From NCBI RefSeq assembly GCF_000003815.2, contig NW_023365729.1, positions 418,015 through 482,014 on the forward strand: DNA of 64,000 bases. Direction: 5' to 3'. The notes under the pieces are model-generated. The model ran no database searches. It was given only the letters and a program-made list of their open reading frames with translations, and had not been told where the DNA came from. Each line of letters starts with the position of its first letter. Within the stretch, counting starts at the first letter, position 1. Shown piece by piece: positions 21,901-33,300 of this stretch. Both the position numbers and the translations under genes were made by a program. Source of the DNA: Branchiostoma floridae (taxonomy: Eukaryota > Chordata > Leptocardii > Amphioxiformes > Branchiostomatidae).

Positions 21901-24863
21901 GGTGGAAAGCATTGTTAAACGTCGATCTTGCATGTATGCAAGCATGTCCATACCGTATATAGGTAGCAATAGTATCAATATAACTGTACTATAATATGTC
22001 CTGATGATATTAGGAATTAGTCCTCTATTAGGTATCCCTCTCCCTTATAGAGATTATTTTTACTTTTATTTGTACTTAATGTGATAGTTACCTCTATGAA
22101 ATGTCATGGAATGGAGGTTATATTTTCTGTTATGTGTCTCTGTCTGTGTAGATGATTACTCAAGAACGGCTGGATGGATTGATTTCATACTTGTTGTGTT
22201 GGTTGGGTGTGATAAAAGCTCGAATCGATGAGATTTTGGGAGCCGTATCTGTCGTTATAATCGATGTAATAATATCAGAAATCACCCCTATATTTGAGAT
22301 ATATTGGTACAGGCATCGTGCTTTATGTGTTTGTTAATGGGCTTAGCTCCAAGCAGATGGTGAGGTGACAGCTGTTTGGGGAACCCCGAGTTTTTTTAAT
22401 ATGATAATTAGTTTTATTTATGTCTGCTTAGGATATCATGGAGATGTGAAGTGTAAGTATAATTGTAAGAAGTTGAGGTACATTTAACGATAATGCTTAA
22501 CAGGTATGGATGTCTCACATACTGTACTGCTGATTTGAGTGACATGGTGTTTAAAATGCCATTAGGTCCTCTCATCTGGGTTGGGTGTCAGAAGTTTTAT
22601 GGGCGACACAGATGGTCTGATTTTGTTACGATAAGGGACAGTTGTTAGTTGTCTCTTTCGTAGCCAATGGTACTTGTTTTTTTAGCAGACCGGGTTGGCG
22701 CCAAGTATTCATCTTACAGTTGGTGTAGGGCTGTCAGAGGAAAGTGTGCATCTCGTTTTTGTACCGTGTGAACAGCTGATGTTATGACATATTGGTGGAA
22801 AATCAAATCACCATCTGACTAAAATTGGCCACATCCCTTCTTCTTTCTGAGTTTCCCAACTTCCTCCCACCACACAGCTCTGAGGCACATAGTCGAACCT
22901 CAATAATGCTGACAACCTTAGACATTTTAAATGCCAAACATCAAGCTTAAGGAACACCACGCTACCATATGCCGTCGACCTCTTAAACGCACATTACACA
23001 ATTAAGTGTCACATTTTGATAATTACTAATCAGATGGACATCCTCTGTGTCATTAAATAAATACACCACTACTTTCCCATAACATTTATATTATATAACC
23101 ATTACTCTCAAATACAACCGACTATAAACATACATACCATCCACAAAAAAGCAATAAATATTTCATGGAGATATGAGGTCCCCGAACTCTAGTTCATTTT
23201 ATTTTTTTATATGTCAATCTTTTAACCTAAAATTAAGCACTGCCATGTACTTGAAGATTGTACCATGAATCAGTAAACACATGCTATATTTGTATCATGT
23301 AGTGACATTTGCAATTTTGAATATCATTTGTTACAGCTATCTACATCTGTCTGGCCTTATACAACTCAGTCACCAGCAATGTGGATTTTGGGCTCTTCGT
23401 CTGATGCTCCAAGGTCGAGGACAACGGTAGTTGAAGTCACAACTGACATCGACGTAAGTTATACCTGAATATGCTGCACTGTCTTATTCAACATAATATA
23501 TCTATTACAACTGTGCCTGCACAATGAGTCAATTTTAGTGACAACGTGCACGTGTTTGCTATTTTTCACCAAAGGAGATGTCAAACTCAAGCCTTGGGAG
23601 TCGCATGTCAACAAGTGTGACACACGCAGAAACGACTGCAGGTAAGACCATCATATTAGACTGCAGGTAAGTCTATATATTACTAAAATTTTGTAATTTG
23701 GAATCCCCCTCCCCCCAACAAAGCTCCTGTGACTAAAACAAGACTCCTTTGCAATAACTGTGTCTTAGCTTTGTTTTCTATTAAAATCCAAATTGTCTTC
23801 AGCTTGACTCTGTCTTACTCTATGTTTCCTATTGGACATCTAAAATCGTCTTCATTCATAATTAGGGTATAAAAGACCAGTTTCTTCAGTAATACTTCAG
23901 TGTTACTGACAAAAACTGAAATGTCTGGCCGTTTCCAAAATTATATCCAGTTGCTTAAGTCACTGCTTTTTTGGCATATCTTACTACCTGGATGTCTAAT
24001 CTTCAAGCTTCATCGACGTAACACGGTTATACCCCCCCCCCCTAGGCATGAAGGTCACACCAATCATGACAAAAACCTTTGATGTGGACGGCCGTCCCCA
24101 CAGAGTCTCTGTGTCCACAAGTGGGAAAATAGCCGTGGCTTTAAAAGGGCGTCAAATCAACATCTATGACAGTCGTGGTGCCTACCTCCTGCACTTCGTA
24201 ACAGTTGTGAAGGAGAAGGGACGGGAAAAGACTCAGATTTACCCCCACGATGCTGCTTTCGGTGTCTACAACGACGACGTTTGGGTTGTGGGCGGGAATA
24301 ACGTGTCCCATTACGTGGCGTTGTACGGTCATGCCGGGACTTCCTTAACCAGTTTTGCCATTCCTCGTGTCTCAACTCCTCGTAGACTTGCTAAGAATAG
24401 GCTGTCCAATCGCCTCATTGTGACAGAAACGGTCGGCCATCGTGGGGCGGTGAAGGTGTTCGGGATGAACGGGATGCTCGTTCGAAGTTTTGGCCGGCGG
24501 CAAGGCTTGATGTACCCAACAGGCATCACAGTGGACAATAAAGACTACATCCTAGTGGCAGACTCCCGCACTGCCTACATCTACATGTATCAGGAAAATG
24601 GGCGGTTCCTGCTCAAGTTTGCAGGGAAAGGGAGCAACAACGGCCAGCTGAACCTCCCCATTGACGTCTGTACGGACAGTTCTCGTCACATCATCGTGGC
24701 TGACTCGGGAAACCAGCGGGTGGAACTGTTCACAAGCCGCGGGAAACTCATCCGGCACATCGCTACTGATGTGGACCCGCTCAGCATTGCTACGAGTACA
24801 GACGGACAGCTGGTCATGAGTGAATCGTCCAAAAACAAAGTGACCATTATGGACATATATTGA
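9982..24863 (+). CDS. type II membrane protein with NHL beta-propeller, copy B (exon 1 split by a transposon)
   Basis: Exon 1 (9982-10164 plus 15828-15882) is interrupted by the fold-back element and one copy of its 8-bp target duplication. Further exons: 20570-21001, 21472-21569, 23337-23453, 23575-23641 and 24046-24863. Without the insertion these total 1770 nt, 590 codons with stop, and all phases match. The N-terminus is acidic with a Tyr motif (DDYIEPYLTTYHF). It is followed by the TYID/DHDYTYI region, a TM helix (VAAMAIFVTALIVVGLLLL), a Ser/Thr stalk and the NHL propeller, close to copy A. As assembled, translation from 9982 ends at TAG 10168-10170, just inside the element, so this allele should not make the full protein from that start. 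Assigning exon 1 to this gene rests on position, phase (G/AT gives Asp) and the donor AAAG/gtgata; no transcript supports it. Exon 20570 has no in-frame ATG of its own, which supports an upstream first exon. Confidence 0.65.
10157..10164 (+). other. target-site duplication of FB1, left copy
   Basis: GAGAAACC, identical to 15820-15827. It lies in frame within the coding sequence for Gly-Glu-Thr. Confidence 0.8.
10170..10241. repeat. subterminal hairpin of FB1, left end
   Basis: gggctgcacgagcaacctcc reverse-complements ggaggttgctcgtacagccc about 30 bp further in, so each end of the element folds on itself. The same hairpin is at the right end (15743-15814). Confidence 0.85.
10497..11460 (+). 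repeat. tandem repeats of the FB1 left arm
   Basis: About six units of 121 bp (each with atgaatgtaaacacttggtt, cacgtcaccatcaac, tgtttagggctc, acagagccgata), followed by three or four shorter units of about 65 bp (aatgtaaacattyggttcac, aaaacaaatcggtcagaggtc). Each unit carries a 'cacgtcac' stretch. No protein function is implied by the ORFs crossing them. Confidence 0.85.
12285..13495. other. FB1 central loop
   Basis: The non-palindromic centre of FB1. It has short ORFs without recognisable domains and several CTCCAAGCAG / CTGCTTGGAG motifs (12890, 13267, 13489) shared with MITE ends elsewhere in the window. I see no transposase, RNA gene or host gene in it. Confidence 0.5.
14390..15490 (-). 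repeat. tandem repeats of the FB1 right arm
   Basis: Reverse-complement counterpart of 10497-11460: short units first (14400-14775), then about six 120-bp units up to 15490. Small differences from the left arm (for example a lost segment near 14790) show that the arms have diverged slightly. Confidence 0.85.
16254..16497. mobile_element. short TIR element (MITE), GAGAGCGC family
   Basis: The left end tccttttccactagacggcg and the right end cgtcctagtggaaaggggg are inverted copies. Length about 245 bp, noncoding. It abuts the next element of the same family at gtatta. Confidence 0.65.
16498..17562. mobile_element. longer TIR element of the same family
   Basis: The left end ccccctttccacttgacggc is the inverse of the right end gtcctagtggaaagggggta. 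Both termini are packed with GAGAGCGC/GCGCTCTC motifs, CpG-rich against an AT-rich middle. Arg/Ser/Pro-rich ORFs at 17213-17579 are translations of the motif and not genes. Confidence 0.7.
18280..18810 (-). mobile_element. 3' fragment of a non-LTR retrotransposon
   Basis: On the minus strand a frame reads IDQRICPFCPELIEDEYHF followed by MVVCPKYFDIR (about 18655-18735). This is the Cys/His knuckle found after the reverse transcriptase in many invertebrate LINEs. A hairpin and CAATAAAG follow near the 3' end (about 18315). The reverse-transcriptase core is absent, so it is a dead 5'-truncated copy nested in the Harbinger-like element. Confidence 0.65.
18333..18409. repeat. near-perfect 37-bp inverted repeat
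   Basis: Arms gaggtacaaagtatggcatc... and ...gatgccatactttgtacctc around a loop of only a few bases. On the LINE strand it falls in the 3' UTR. Confidence 0.9.
20796..20870 (+). repeat. coding tandem repeat of copy B
   Basis: Three diverged 24-bp units coding for DHDYTYTG, DHDYTYID and DHDYTYID, paralogous to the five units of copy A. Confidence 0.85.
22085..23205. repeat. interspersed repeat in intron of copy B
   Basis: Bounded by cctctatgaaatgtcatgg (22092) and tttcatggagatatgaggtc with gaactctagttc (23162-23196). The same end motif occurs at both ends of the element at 34432-35949. It contains the 'gattactcaagaacggctgg' block also seen at 34228. No coding content. Confidence 0.55.
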
Positions 24864-24925
24864 AATCTTAGTCTGAAACTTCATCTGTGTTGGTAGAAGT
24901 CATCATTGACATAGTTTAACTGTAA

Positions 24926-25310
24926 TACCCAACACAAAATTGGACTCACCCACATTTTTGACTGAACAGCACCAGTCTTTGTCAAGGAATGAACAATCCA
25001 CTGCTGTCGTGACGTCACGTTATGCAGATTGAACACGTGACTCAGTAAGCAGTGGATAATAGGTTGCAGGAAGTCTATAGCGCCCACCGTCTCTGTTCAT
25101 GGATGGTTTTAAAGCTCTAATGTAGATTGCTTCTTTGGTCCCTCAAGCGAAATATCTTGCTCTATGTCCAAGATTTTAACTTTGTCCAGTGAAACCGAAT
25201 GACCCGGTGATTCTATGTGAATATATTGGGAAACTTCCAAAGTTGTTGAAGTCGGGCGTCTGTGATCAAGGAAAATTTGGGTAAGTCCAATTTTTGTGTT
25301 GGATATTTAA
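24926..25310 (-). mobile_element. Penelope-like element fragment (GIY-YIG C-terminal part)
   Basis: On the minus strand, broken frames read HIESPGHSVSLDKVKILD (about 25225-25160) and then KEAIYIRALKPSMNRDGGRY (about 25130-25070). This is the characteristic C-terminal end of Penelope-like proteins; a TGA and a frameshift lie between. Downstream on that strand a stem GACTG...CAGTC is flanked by decayed hammerhead core bases (ttgacaa, aaaa). Inverted ends (cccaacacaaaattggactc and gagtt-like agtccaatttttgtgttgg) enclose it. It lies in the 3' flank of NHL copy B. Confidence 0.7.
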
Positions 25311-26039
25311 GTTTAAAAAAAATTAGTTGAATATTGAAATTTTTTGAGGTTAGCGTTCTACGTAATTTTATGAAGTATGTGTGTCTTATGAATAGCATCA
25401 ATATTGTCTTTATTGTGACGTGGTTTCTGAAGGTTGACAATTTCTCTCCTTTTACTCAATAAACATCTCAACGAGTAAATGAGATGACTTTCAAAAGTGC
25501 ACGTGGAATGACACATCGATCGACAATAGAAAATGTCATGATTTGTGGTGGGTTTAATGACATTTTTTAGCAATTGTGAGCAATGACACATTCACGAAAT
25601 GCCAATTTGGCAAGAAGAGCGAGTAAGAAGAGCACGTAAAAAGACAGCCTCATTCTAATTAGTTTACATTAAGGATACATTCCTATACTTGTTGACAAGT
25701 TATCCGTATTTTCTAGTTTTTGATTCAAACGATATTTTCTCATTCATTTAGAACAAGTTGAGTTGAACAAATATAATATTGAAGTAGAGATTGCATGCTG
25801 AATTGTAGGTTTAGTCTTCATGAAACCACCCTATTATTAATAAATCATATTAGCCACCCGATATGAGTTTCAGTAAATGTATCGTCATTTCCACCCGGTC
25901 CAACAGTTTCTAATCACGTCAACTTGATGTTTTAAATTACTGTTTTGTTGCGCGAAATAAACCTTTAAGCACACCTCAAATCACTAACAACATTCTATTT
26001 TTAATGAAAATATGCTTTACGAATACTTTGCAAGTATAA

Positions 26040-26200
26040 GAATGTGTTCATGTGTCTTGTATGTATATAGTATATGTTTGTGTGTATGTGTGTATCTATG
26101 TGTGTGTGTTCATTTTCTTGTATGTATGTGCACGCACGAGCCCACGTGCATGTGTGTGCGTGCGTGTGTGCCCATGTGCTCGTATATGTGTGAGCGTGCT
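26040..26200 (+). repeat. TG-rich simple repeat
   Basis: Degenerate (TG)n/(TATG)n microsatellite. The overlapping Cys/Val-rich and His/Thr-rich ORFs on both strands are its translations. Confidence 0.85.
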
Positions 26201-26239
26201 CTAAAATTACAACCAACAGCCAAAGTGCCCGCGTAATCA

Positions 26240-27335
26240 TCTGAATGGCATCGAATTGTACACTAGATACACCAGGACAGTCACAGATAAACAAGGAAAT
26301 ACACTGATAAGTCACACACAATCACTTTCTTTATTAGTTCCTATAATCCTAATGCATATCAGTGCCACTAACTTTGCACTGTACCTCACAGTGGCTGTAT
26401 TTCGTAATCAATCTAGTCAACTCTTGGGTATCGCAAAACTACTACAAATCTGGATGTAACTCACCAAGTCAAGCTACTTAAAGTTTTGAGAAGAGCAGAA
26501 CAGTTAGCCATCTAAGTAACGTCTGAAGAAAAACAATGATAATAAGGACTTCATTACAAACTCACATTAATAACAGACAGGACTCATGAACCTCTCAAAA
26601 AGAATAATTACAATAAATAATAAACAAAATAACAGGAATCTGTAGTCACGTTCTACATAATTGGTTTTTAGTTGCAGTTTGAACAGATATCAGAACGTCA
26701 TTTTCAAAACTGCAGGAAAAACACTGAGTAGCGAATAAAATTAGAATATTGAAGTTCTATACGAAAACTTAGTGTTGATCCACATAATATGGTGGTAGTT
26801 TTGCTTTTACAGATTTATAGATTTGCTAGAAGTTAGATTCCTCTCGACCTAACTCTTTGGTCATTGTACGATGTTACATCTTCTATTCAGATGAAGAGCA
26901 AAACTATGATTAAAGCGAGATAAAATGTAACTGTACAGTTTTTTTCTTTACCACATGAACTTAATGCAATTAATTCTCTTAAATGAAATCAGTCGATCTT
27001 TTTCACACCAAATTATAAAAAGAACATGTCTTTTAAGTAAGAAGACATATGACAAACTTTATGGAACCTTTCTATACAAGCTCTTCTAGTATAAAGTCGT
27101 TTGTGGTATAATGTGCAAAAACATCTTAGATGCTTATTTCATGTATATTCCTGTAGTACCGCTGAGGCTACCACACTCATGTGAATGTAGATTCTCATTT
27201 AACATACAAACACCCAGCATAACGACATCTTTTACACCACGCTTCAAATCTCAATTACATGTACTTTTTATAGGAAAGGGTTGACGGTCTGAAGGAAAAA
27301 TGTTTCTCAGTTCCAGTGGGAGGTGGGTATCCCGC
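26240..27335. other. AT-rich spacer, partly duplicated flank
   Basis: The part near 26320-26400 (gcatatcagtgccactaact) matches the 3' flank of copy A near 9270-9330, so the tandem duplication that made the two NHL genes extends here. No other gene seen before the lectin gene end. Confidence 0.6.
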
Positions 27336-30300
27336 CTAGGTACGTCCTGTAAAGAAATAAGCCAAGTTACCATTAGTAAAAATAGTGATGTTTTGACAAG
27401 TATTAATTGTATTTCAAGGAAGCGACAATGAAAATCCATTGTGGATTGTCAGCTACCTATCATTTTGAACGGTGTCGACAAATTGTTGTGTGTTTTTTTG
27501 TTGGTGTAACGTACCTGGAGTGATCTGACAGAAGAATCCTGCTCGGCCGCGACATGACCCGATCACCCATGCTCCTCCCGGGTGATTGTAGCTGAGAATG
27601 ACGCCATGATTAGTGCCTCTAAGAATCTGTCTCCCCGAAGGCAAGTAGTTGTTCATGCTCTTCTCAAGTGCAGATCCATCCACCCACTTAAATTTTTTGG
27701 CGACGCCTCAGGGGCTTCGCCTAATATTATATATAGTGAGCGACCGTTTGACAAAAATTCCCAGAATTCCGCAGGCATGTCAGGAATTTTTACACGCATG
27801 CACAGTTGCATCATCCCTTTAGAGGGGAATAACTCGGAAATGGATTGACGGATCTTCATGACATTTGGAATATAGATGGCTTCAGAGATGCCTTACATAA
27901 TTAAATGCTAATCATTCAGATAATGGGCTAATTTGCAAGAATGTACAGAATTTCTACAAGCCCGCGCACTCACAAACTTACCTCATAGGCCCTGTGAGAA
28001 TTTGGTTACGTGCGCAGCGCCTGGCGAGAGCGTGACATCAGTCGGCGTTTTTGTCGTAAAATCGCAATTCGTAAATCCAGCACCCACTCATCGGGTGATA
28101 CCGAACGGACCGCACTCTCGGACCTTTCTCTGATTTTCTCGAAACGGTAGCAACTTGCGAATTTCGGCATCTTCTTCGTCACTAATCTACCTACCTATGA
28201 TATTAATCTGATTTTAGTTACAACTAATTTTCTAACGTTATCATCAAAGTTAACGGCCCGTAAAATGCATAACTTTAACGTTACGCACCCCGAAAGTGAC
28301 TTTCTTTCAGTCAATTTTCGACAATTCTTCGCCAGAGAAAGATATGGTGCCTTCGTTTTACGCCCCTCTAATGTTTCCGCATAAAAGACGGTGCGTGTTT
28401 GGACATGTCTGAGAGGCATTTGAAGCTTCGCAGGAAGTTTGAAGCCGCCTTTGCCGCAATTCGGTCGTTTTGTCGTAAATGGGCCAGACCAATTTTATCA
28501 GACCACGCCGATTTCCCGAGCAAGCAAGTTTTGGAAAATTTCTGCCCCCAGACGGTCAAGAAAAAGTGACCACCACCTACGTTTCAGTTGGAAGGAGGTA
28601 AGGAAGATATCTTGTAAATGTGCATGGGCTGGTAAGTCGGGAAAATGTGGAAATCGACGAGATATATGCGCAGAAATTATTTAGTATAGGAGGGGAAGGG
28701 GGCGTAATGTGTTCTTGCAGGATTTTTGACATATGTTGGCTAAAACTTGTCCGATTTGAATTTTGTCTCCACACAAGTAAAGCCCATAAAATGGAGATGT
28801 AACGACGCTAGTCACGTTTTTTTCCATGCTTCAGTTATCCATCGATGAGGACGTAAAGTTGATGTAAACAAATTGTCTAACGTTAACCTTATAGCGTTAA
28901 CCTTTAATTTGGATGTGATGATAAGACGGGAAAATGTGGAAAATTGTCCCTGGCTTCCTGTCAGAATTTTGACTTAGTTGGGCTTAAAGTTTCCACCAAA
29001 TTGAAGCCCTTGAAATGGACAAGTAACGAGAGTGGTCACGTATTGTCCCATGCTTTACTTTTTGATCAGTGGGAGCTTAAATTTCAAACAACTTGGCCTG
29101 TAGGGTCATGGGATTGACCTTTATAAATTCTCGCCCAAAACACTTTATTACATTTATTACTTGGTTGCCGCATTGGGGTCTAGTCTAAGAAAGTGAAGAA
29201 GACGTCTGATATTTGTGAAGGCGTGTTATTGGCGAGGAAAGATTGGAAATTGTGGAGAACATCTGCAGACGAATTAACGTAAACTGATAACTATGGACTT
29301 TTTTTCTTGCCACCAGCTTCTTGCAGTACATTTTGTATATTTCGGTTTCTACTGGACTGATGTTTTTATGAAATAATGCCACATTCAAATTCTCTTTTAA
29401 TCCCGCTCTTACTGTTTATTTTGTTGCTGTAGTTTCTGTTTGGTGGTGGCTATAAATTGTGCACCCCTTTAATAACAACACTACACAGCAGTACTAAATC
29501 TGAAATATTCTATCATTCCAGGGAAAAGATCAACAAGAGCACGGTAACGGATGGCAAGATGCTGAGACCTGTTTGCTCGGAGAACCACATTGATGATGAG
29601 TGTTTCAATATATAGGAAGGACAGCCACTTGCTACAGAATAAAAATAAGTATGTGTGGGTTGATCCCGTAAGGCTTCCGAACAAGAGCCTTCCTGGATAG
29701 GATACCAGCATGATCATGGTGCTAACCTCCTTCTCAGCCTTCCACGCGGTTATTGTTGGGGAGAGGGCTGATTTAAGATTTTCAACATTTATGGGCCAGG
29801 TTTTTATGTCGTGAAGATCATGTTTGCGCCCGCTAGAACTTAGTAGAAGACCTGCAATCTTTCTGCATCCTCCAAAGCAATAAAGATTAAGATTGTCTTT
29901 CAAAGGCCAATTAATGTTCATGCAAATAGTAATCCATGGTGCCACCCACACGGTGTCGTGAGAAGCCAACCACGTGCACAAAGTATGCGTGAATTGACAC
30001 ATGCCATCTTGCAAATGTTGGTCATATTTCTATAAATTGTGTGTCAATCATTCATCACATTTGACTTTATAAAACTCTTTTTATCGTGTATAGCTGAAGT
30101 GAATCTATTAAACTGTCATAGATAAGAAGTAGTTTTTTTAAGAAGACAAGTGAAGGTCAGGTTGAGATTCTGATCCGCCAGAATGTGAGATATTTTTTTC
30201 ATCGCAATAAACACATGGTCATTATAGCGACTTTATTGGATATGCAAAGGAAGCAAATTTTCGGAAGATTTGTTATTCAGGTACCAGAATTCTTTGTGTT

Positions 30301-33300
30301 CAACTAACTCTGTATACTCGTAAGTTGCAAGTCACCACTCAAAGACAAAGGGGCATGACATTTCTGCACATCCGTTGCAAATGGCTATAAATGTTTATTT
30401 GATAGGGCACTGAGGATGCCAAAAGATCTCATGCCTAGGCCATCTAGTGGGCGCAGAAACGATCTTTACGGCATAAGAACCTGGCCCATAATGTTCACTC
30501 TCCCATATGGGTTGACTCTTGTGGCAATACCTTATGATATCAACCATGCCTTTCAGCCTCAGAAAAAATGGTGTTAGGGCATGGCACCTACCCAACTGAC
30601 AGCCAATCAGAGAAATGTCTTTGTGTGGTCCAAAGGCACTTCATTAATATTCAAGAGCATGATGACAGTACTGACATAACGTAATACAGTTCTTTCAGCG
30701 TCAGACTTGTTCATCAGATACCAAATTTAAAATTTGTCAGTTCTGTGGGAAGAGGGCACCACAGCACCACCAAATACCAACCGAGCTTACGAAGTAACTA
30801 TTATCATTAGGCAAAAATAAACAGGTGCACACCATGCCATATGCCGTTTCTTCAAAATTTGCAGTCTGGCTGCTGATTGGCCTGCGACAAATCTTGACGA
30901 TAGCTACTACTTCAGTATTGCTTGCGTAAATGCATCGTGATATAACGATTATATGTTATGAACAACTTACGCCTCATTACCTTTGCCAAGATTGTTTTAT
31001 TTGTGTGTACATGTAACTTATTATAAGTATCATGTATGTATAAGACGAGCATAATTCGAGAATGCCTGGGTGGATGTATTGATACACAGTACTAGTATGT
31101 GATCAGGTGTTGATGAGACCCTGAAACAGTCAGATGTTGGGCCCCCTAGCATCTTCTGTTGCATTCTAGGATTATTCCAATATGTGACATGTGTAACTGA
31201 TGAAGAGAAGAATGTTGATAGATAGTCATTATGCAAATACAGCTGAACATCATTGGAATTTTTGCAAGGGGGGACCTTATTTGCATACTTAATGACAAGC
31301 ACACACATGACACATCATGATCAGTTGTAAAGATTAAAGCCATTTGGAGAATGTATGGGGTCGTGAAACGTAAGCTTCTTATTAAATCCCTTTTCATGCT
31401 CGCTTTCTATTACCGAAACAAAAATATGTATTAGATGGAATTCTGTTGATTCAGAAGTGTTCTATATGTATTTGAATGTCAGAAAATCACCAATATTGTG
31501 TAAAGTATACGTTGGCAGTCTGGTGATGCCACACTTCTTTGCTGCTGTATAGGTTAGTTTCCAACCATCTTCTAATACACCTGTAACACATGTGCACAAA
31601 TGACTTATGTTATATGTGACTTGTTGTTAAAATCAAAGTACATAAAAATCATGTCTTGAACATTAGCATAATGTGTTATGTTTAGAGTCCCCTTATGTTC
31701 ACCAATAGTTCACATTTCACAAGAACTTTATGTTAAATGTATGTATTTGTCAATATTAATGCTACTGTATGTGTCAGATGTATCTTAAGTTGAAATATGT
31801 ATACATGTGTATGGCCTATGCATAAGTCTATTTATTGTATTGCACTGTACATATATTTATTCATTGTAAATCTTCCTTGTCATTATATGTACAAAGTAAG
31901 TATATTATTTTGTTGTAAATTTGGCATACATGAAAGTAATACATATGAAGTTTTATTGAAGAAAGTTATTGAGTGTGTGTCATCACTTTATGATCATAGA
32001 GCCTTCAAGCCTTAGATGGCTCTCAAAATTCACAACTGTATCAAATAATGGAGTGCACTTTTGGCGACGCCTCAAGGGCTAGCCTGTCAGTATAGTTTAC
32101 GCTTCTGCGCAGTTGCATCATCCTTTTGTGGGGAGTAAATCGGGAAGGGAAGGGCTTGACGGATTGTCATGATATTTGGATTGTACATAGCTTTGGAGAT
32201 ACCTTACATAATTCAATAGTAATCATGTAAATCAGTGGCCAATTTGCAAAATTAATGAGGACATTTTATAAATCCACGATATTAGGACACCCAAACATAT
32301 GACATGTAACTGAAAAAGACAGAAATATCAAGTATGCAAATCATTACCTAATTTGCATAATCAATGAGAAATTGATATAATAGCATGATTTTGAATGAGG
32401 ATTTTATTCTTGTGCACAATGCTTCTGTTTTCCCCTTTGCTATTCTGGTTCTGTTTAGTGTTACTAGATCGTGGGTGCAGTTAGAATTCGCCAAATTGTC
32501 GCCAAGTTAAAGTAGAAAAGATAACTGATATGATTTATGTGAAAAATGTATAATCAATGAAAATGCCACTTGTCACTCACAAGAGAGTCTTCTTTGTTGA
32601 CAGCAATGCCATACAAAAATCCATAGTGCAAAACAATTTTCATACATGACGTTACAGCCAGAAAACGAATACTAGAACACACCAACAACAACAATCATTG
32701 ATACTTATAAACAAGAAAACCGTCGCCATGGTAATAGTTTTAATTGCCACGCTTTTTTTTCCTTGAAATAAAAGCGCAGGCCGGTCCAGTAATGATATCT
32801 GGTATAATCCTCCTTAGGCTGCCGTTTCTCTAACGAGGCCAGGAAGTTGATGGTCTCAGGGTCTCGGGGCATGGCGAGGGTACCACCATAATTGCGACAG
32901 ATCGCAGAGGCTCTCTCGAATGTGTTATGTTCTCTGAAAATCTTATAGCAGATTCCACGTGACTCTGTAAAACCCTCAGGACAGGACACTAGAAAAAACA
33001 TTTAACATGACATAAACGCATTTTATATGATTGATTTCAACGAGTTCAGATTCTATTTTCCAAGTATAGAATAGATCTAGATATAGCAAGTACAGAAATC
33101 GAATTAATATTTCCTGAATTTTATGATTGATAAGGTCTGTACTGAAGAATACGGTATTATCCTTTTGTGTGGAACTTAATCAATGAGCTATTTCAGTTAA
33201 CAATAAGAAAGAAACTGTATAGATGATTATACATATATTTCATGTACAGGTTGGGTTTTCAAATGTTATAGTTTTCTGCACAACATGGATGCCTCACCTG

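Noticed and set aside
26012-26321. Cys/Val-rich and His/Thr-rich ORFs
   Set aside because: Translations of a TG/CA simple repeat.
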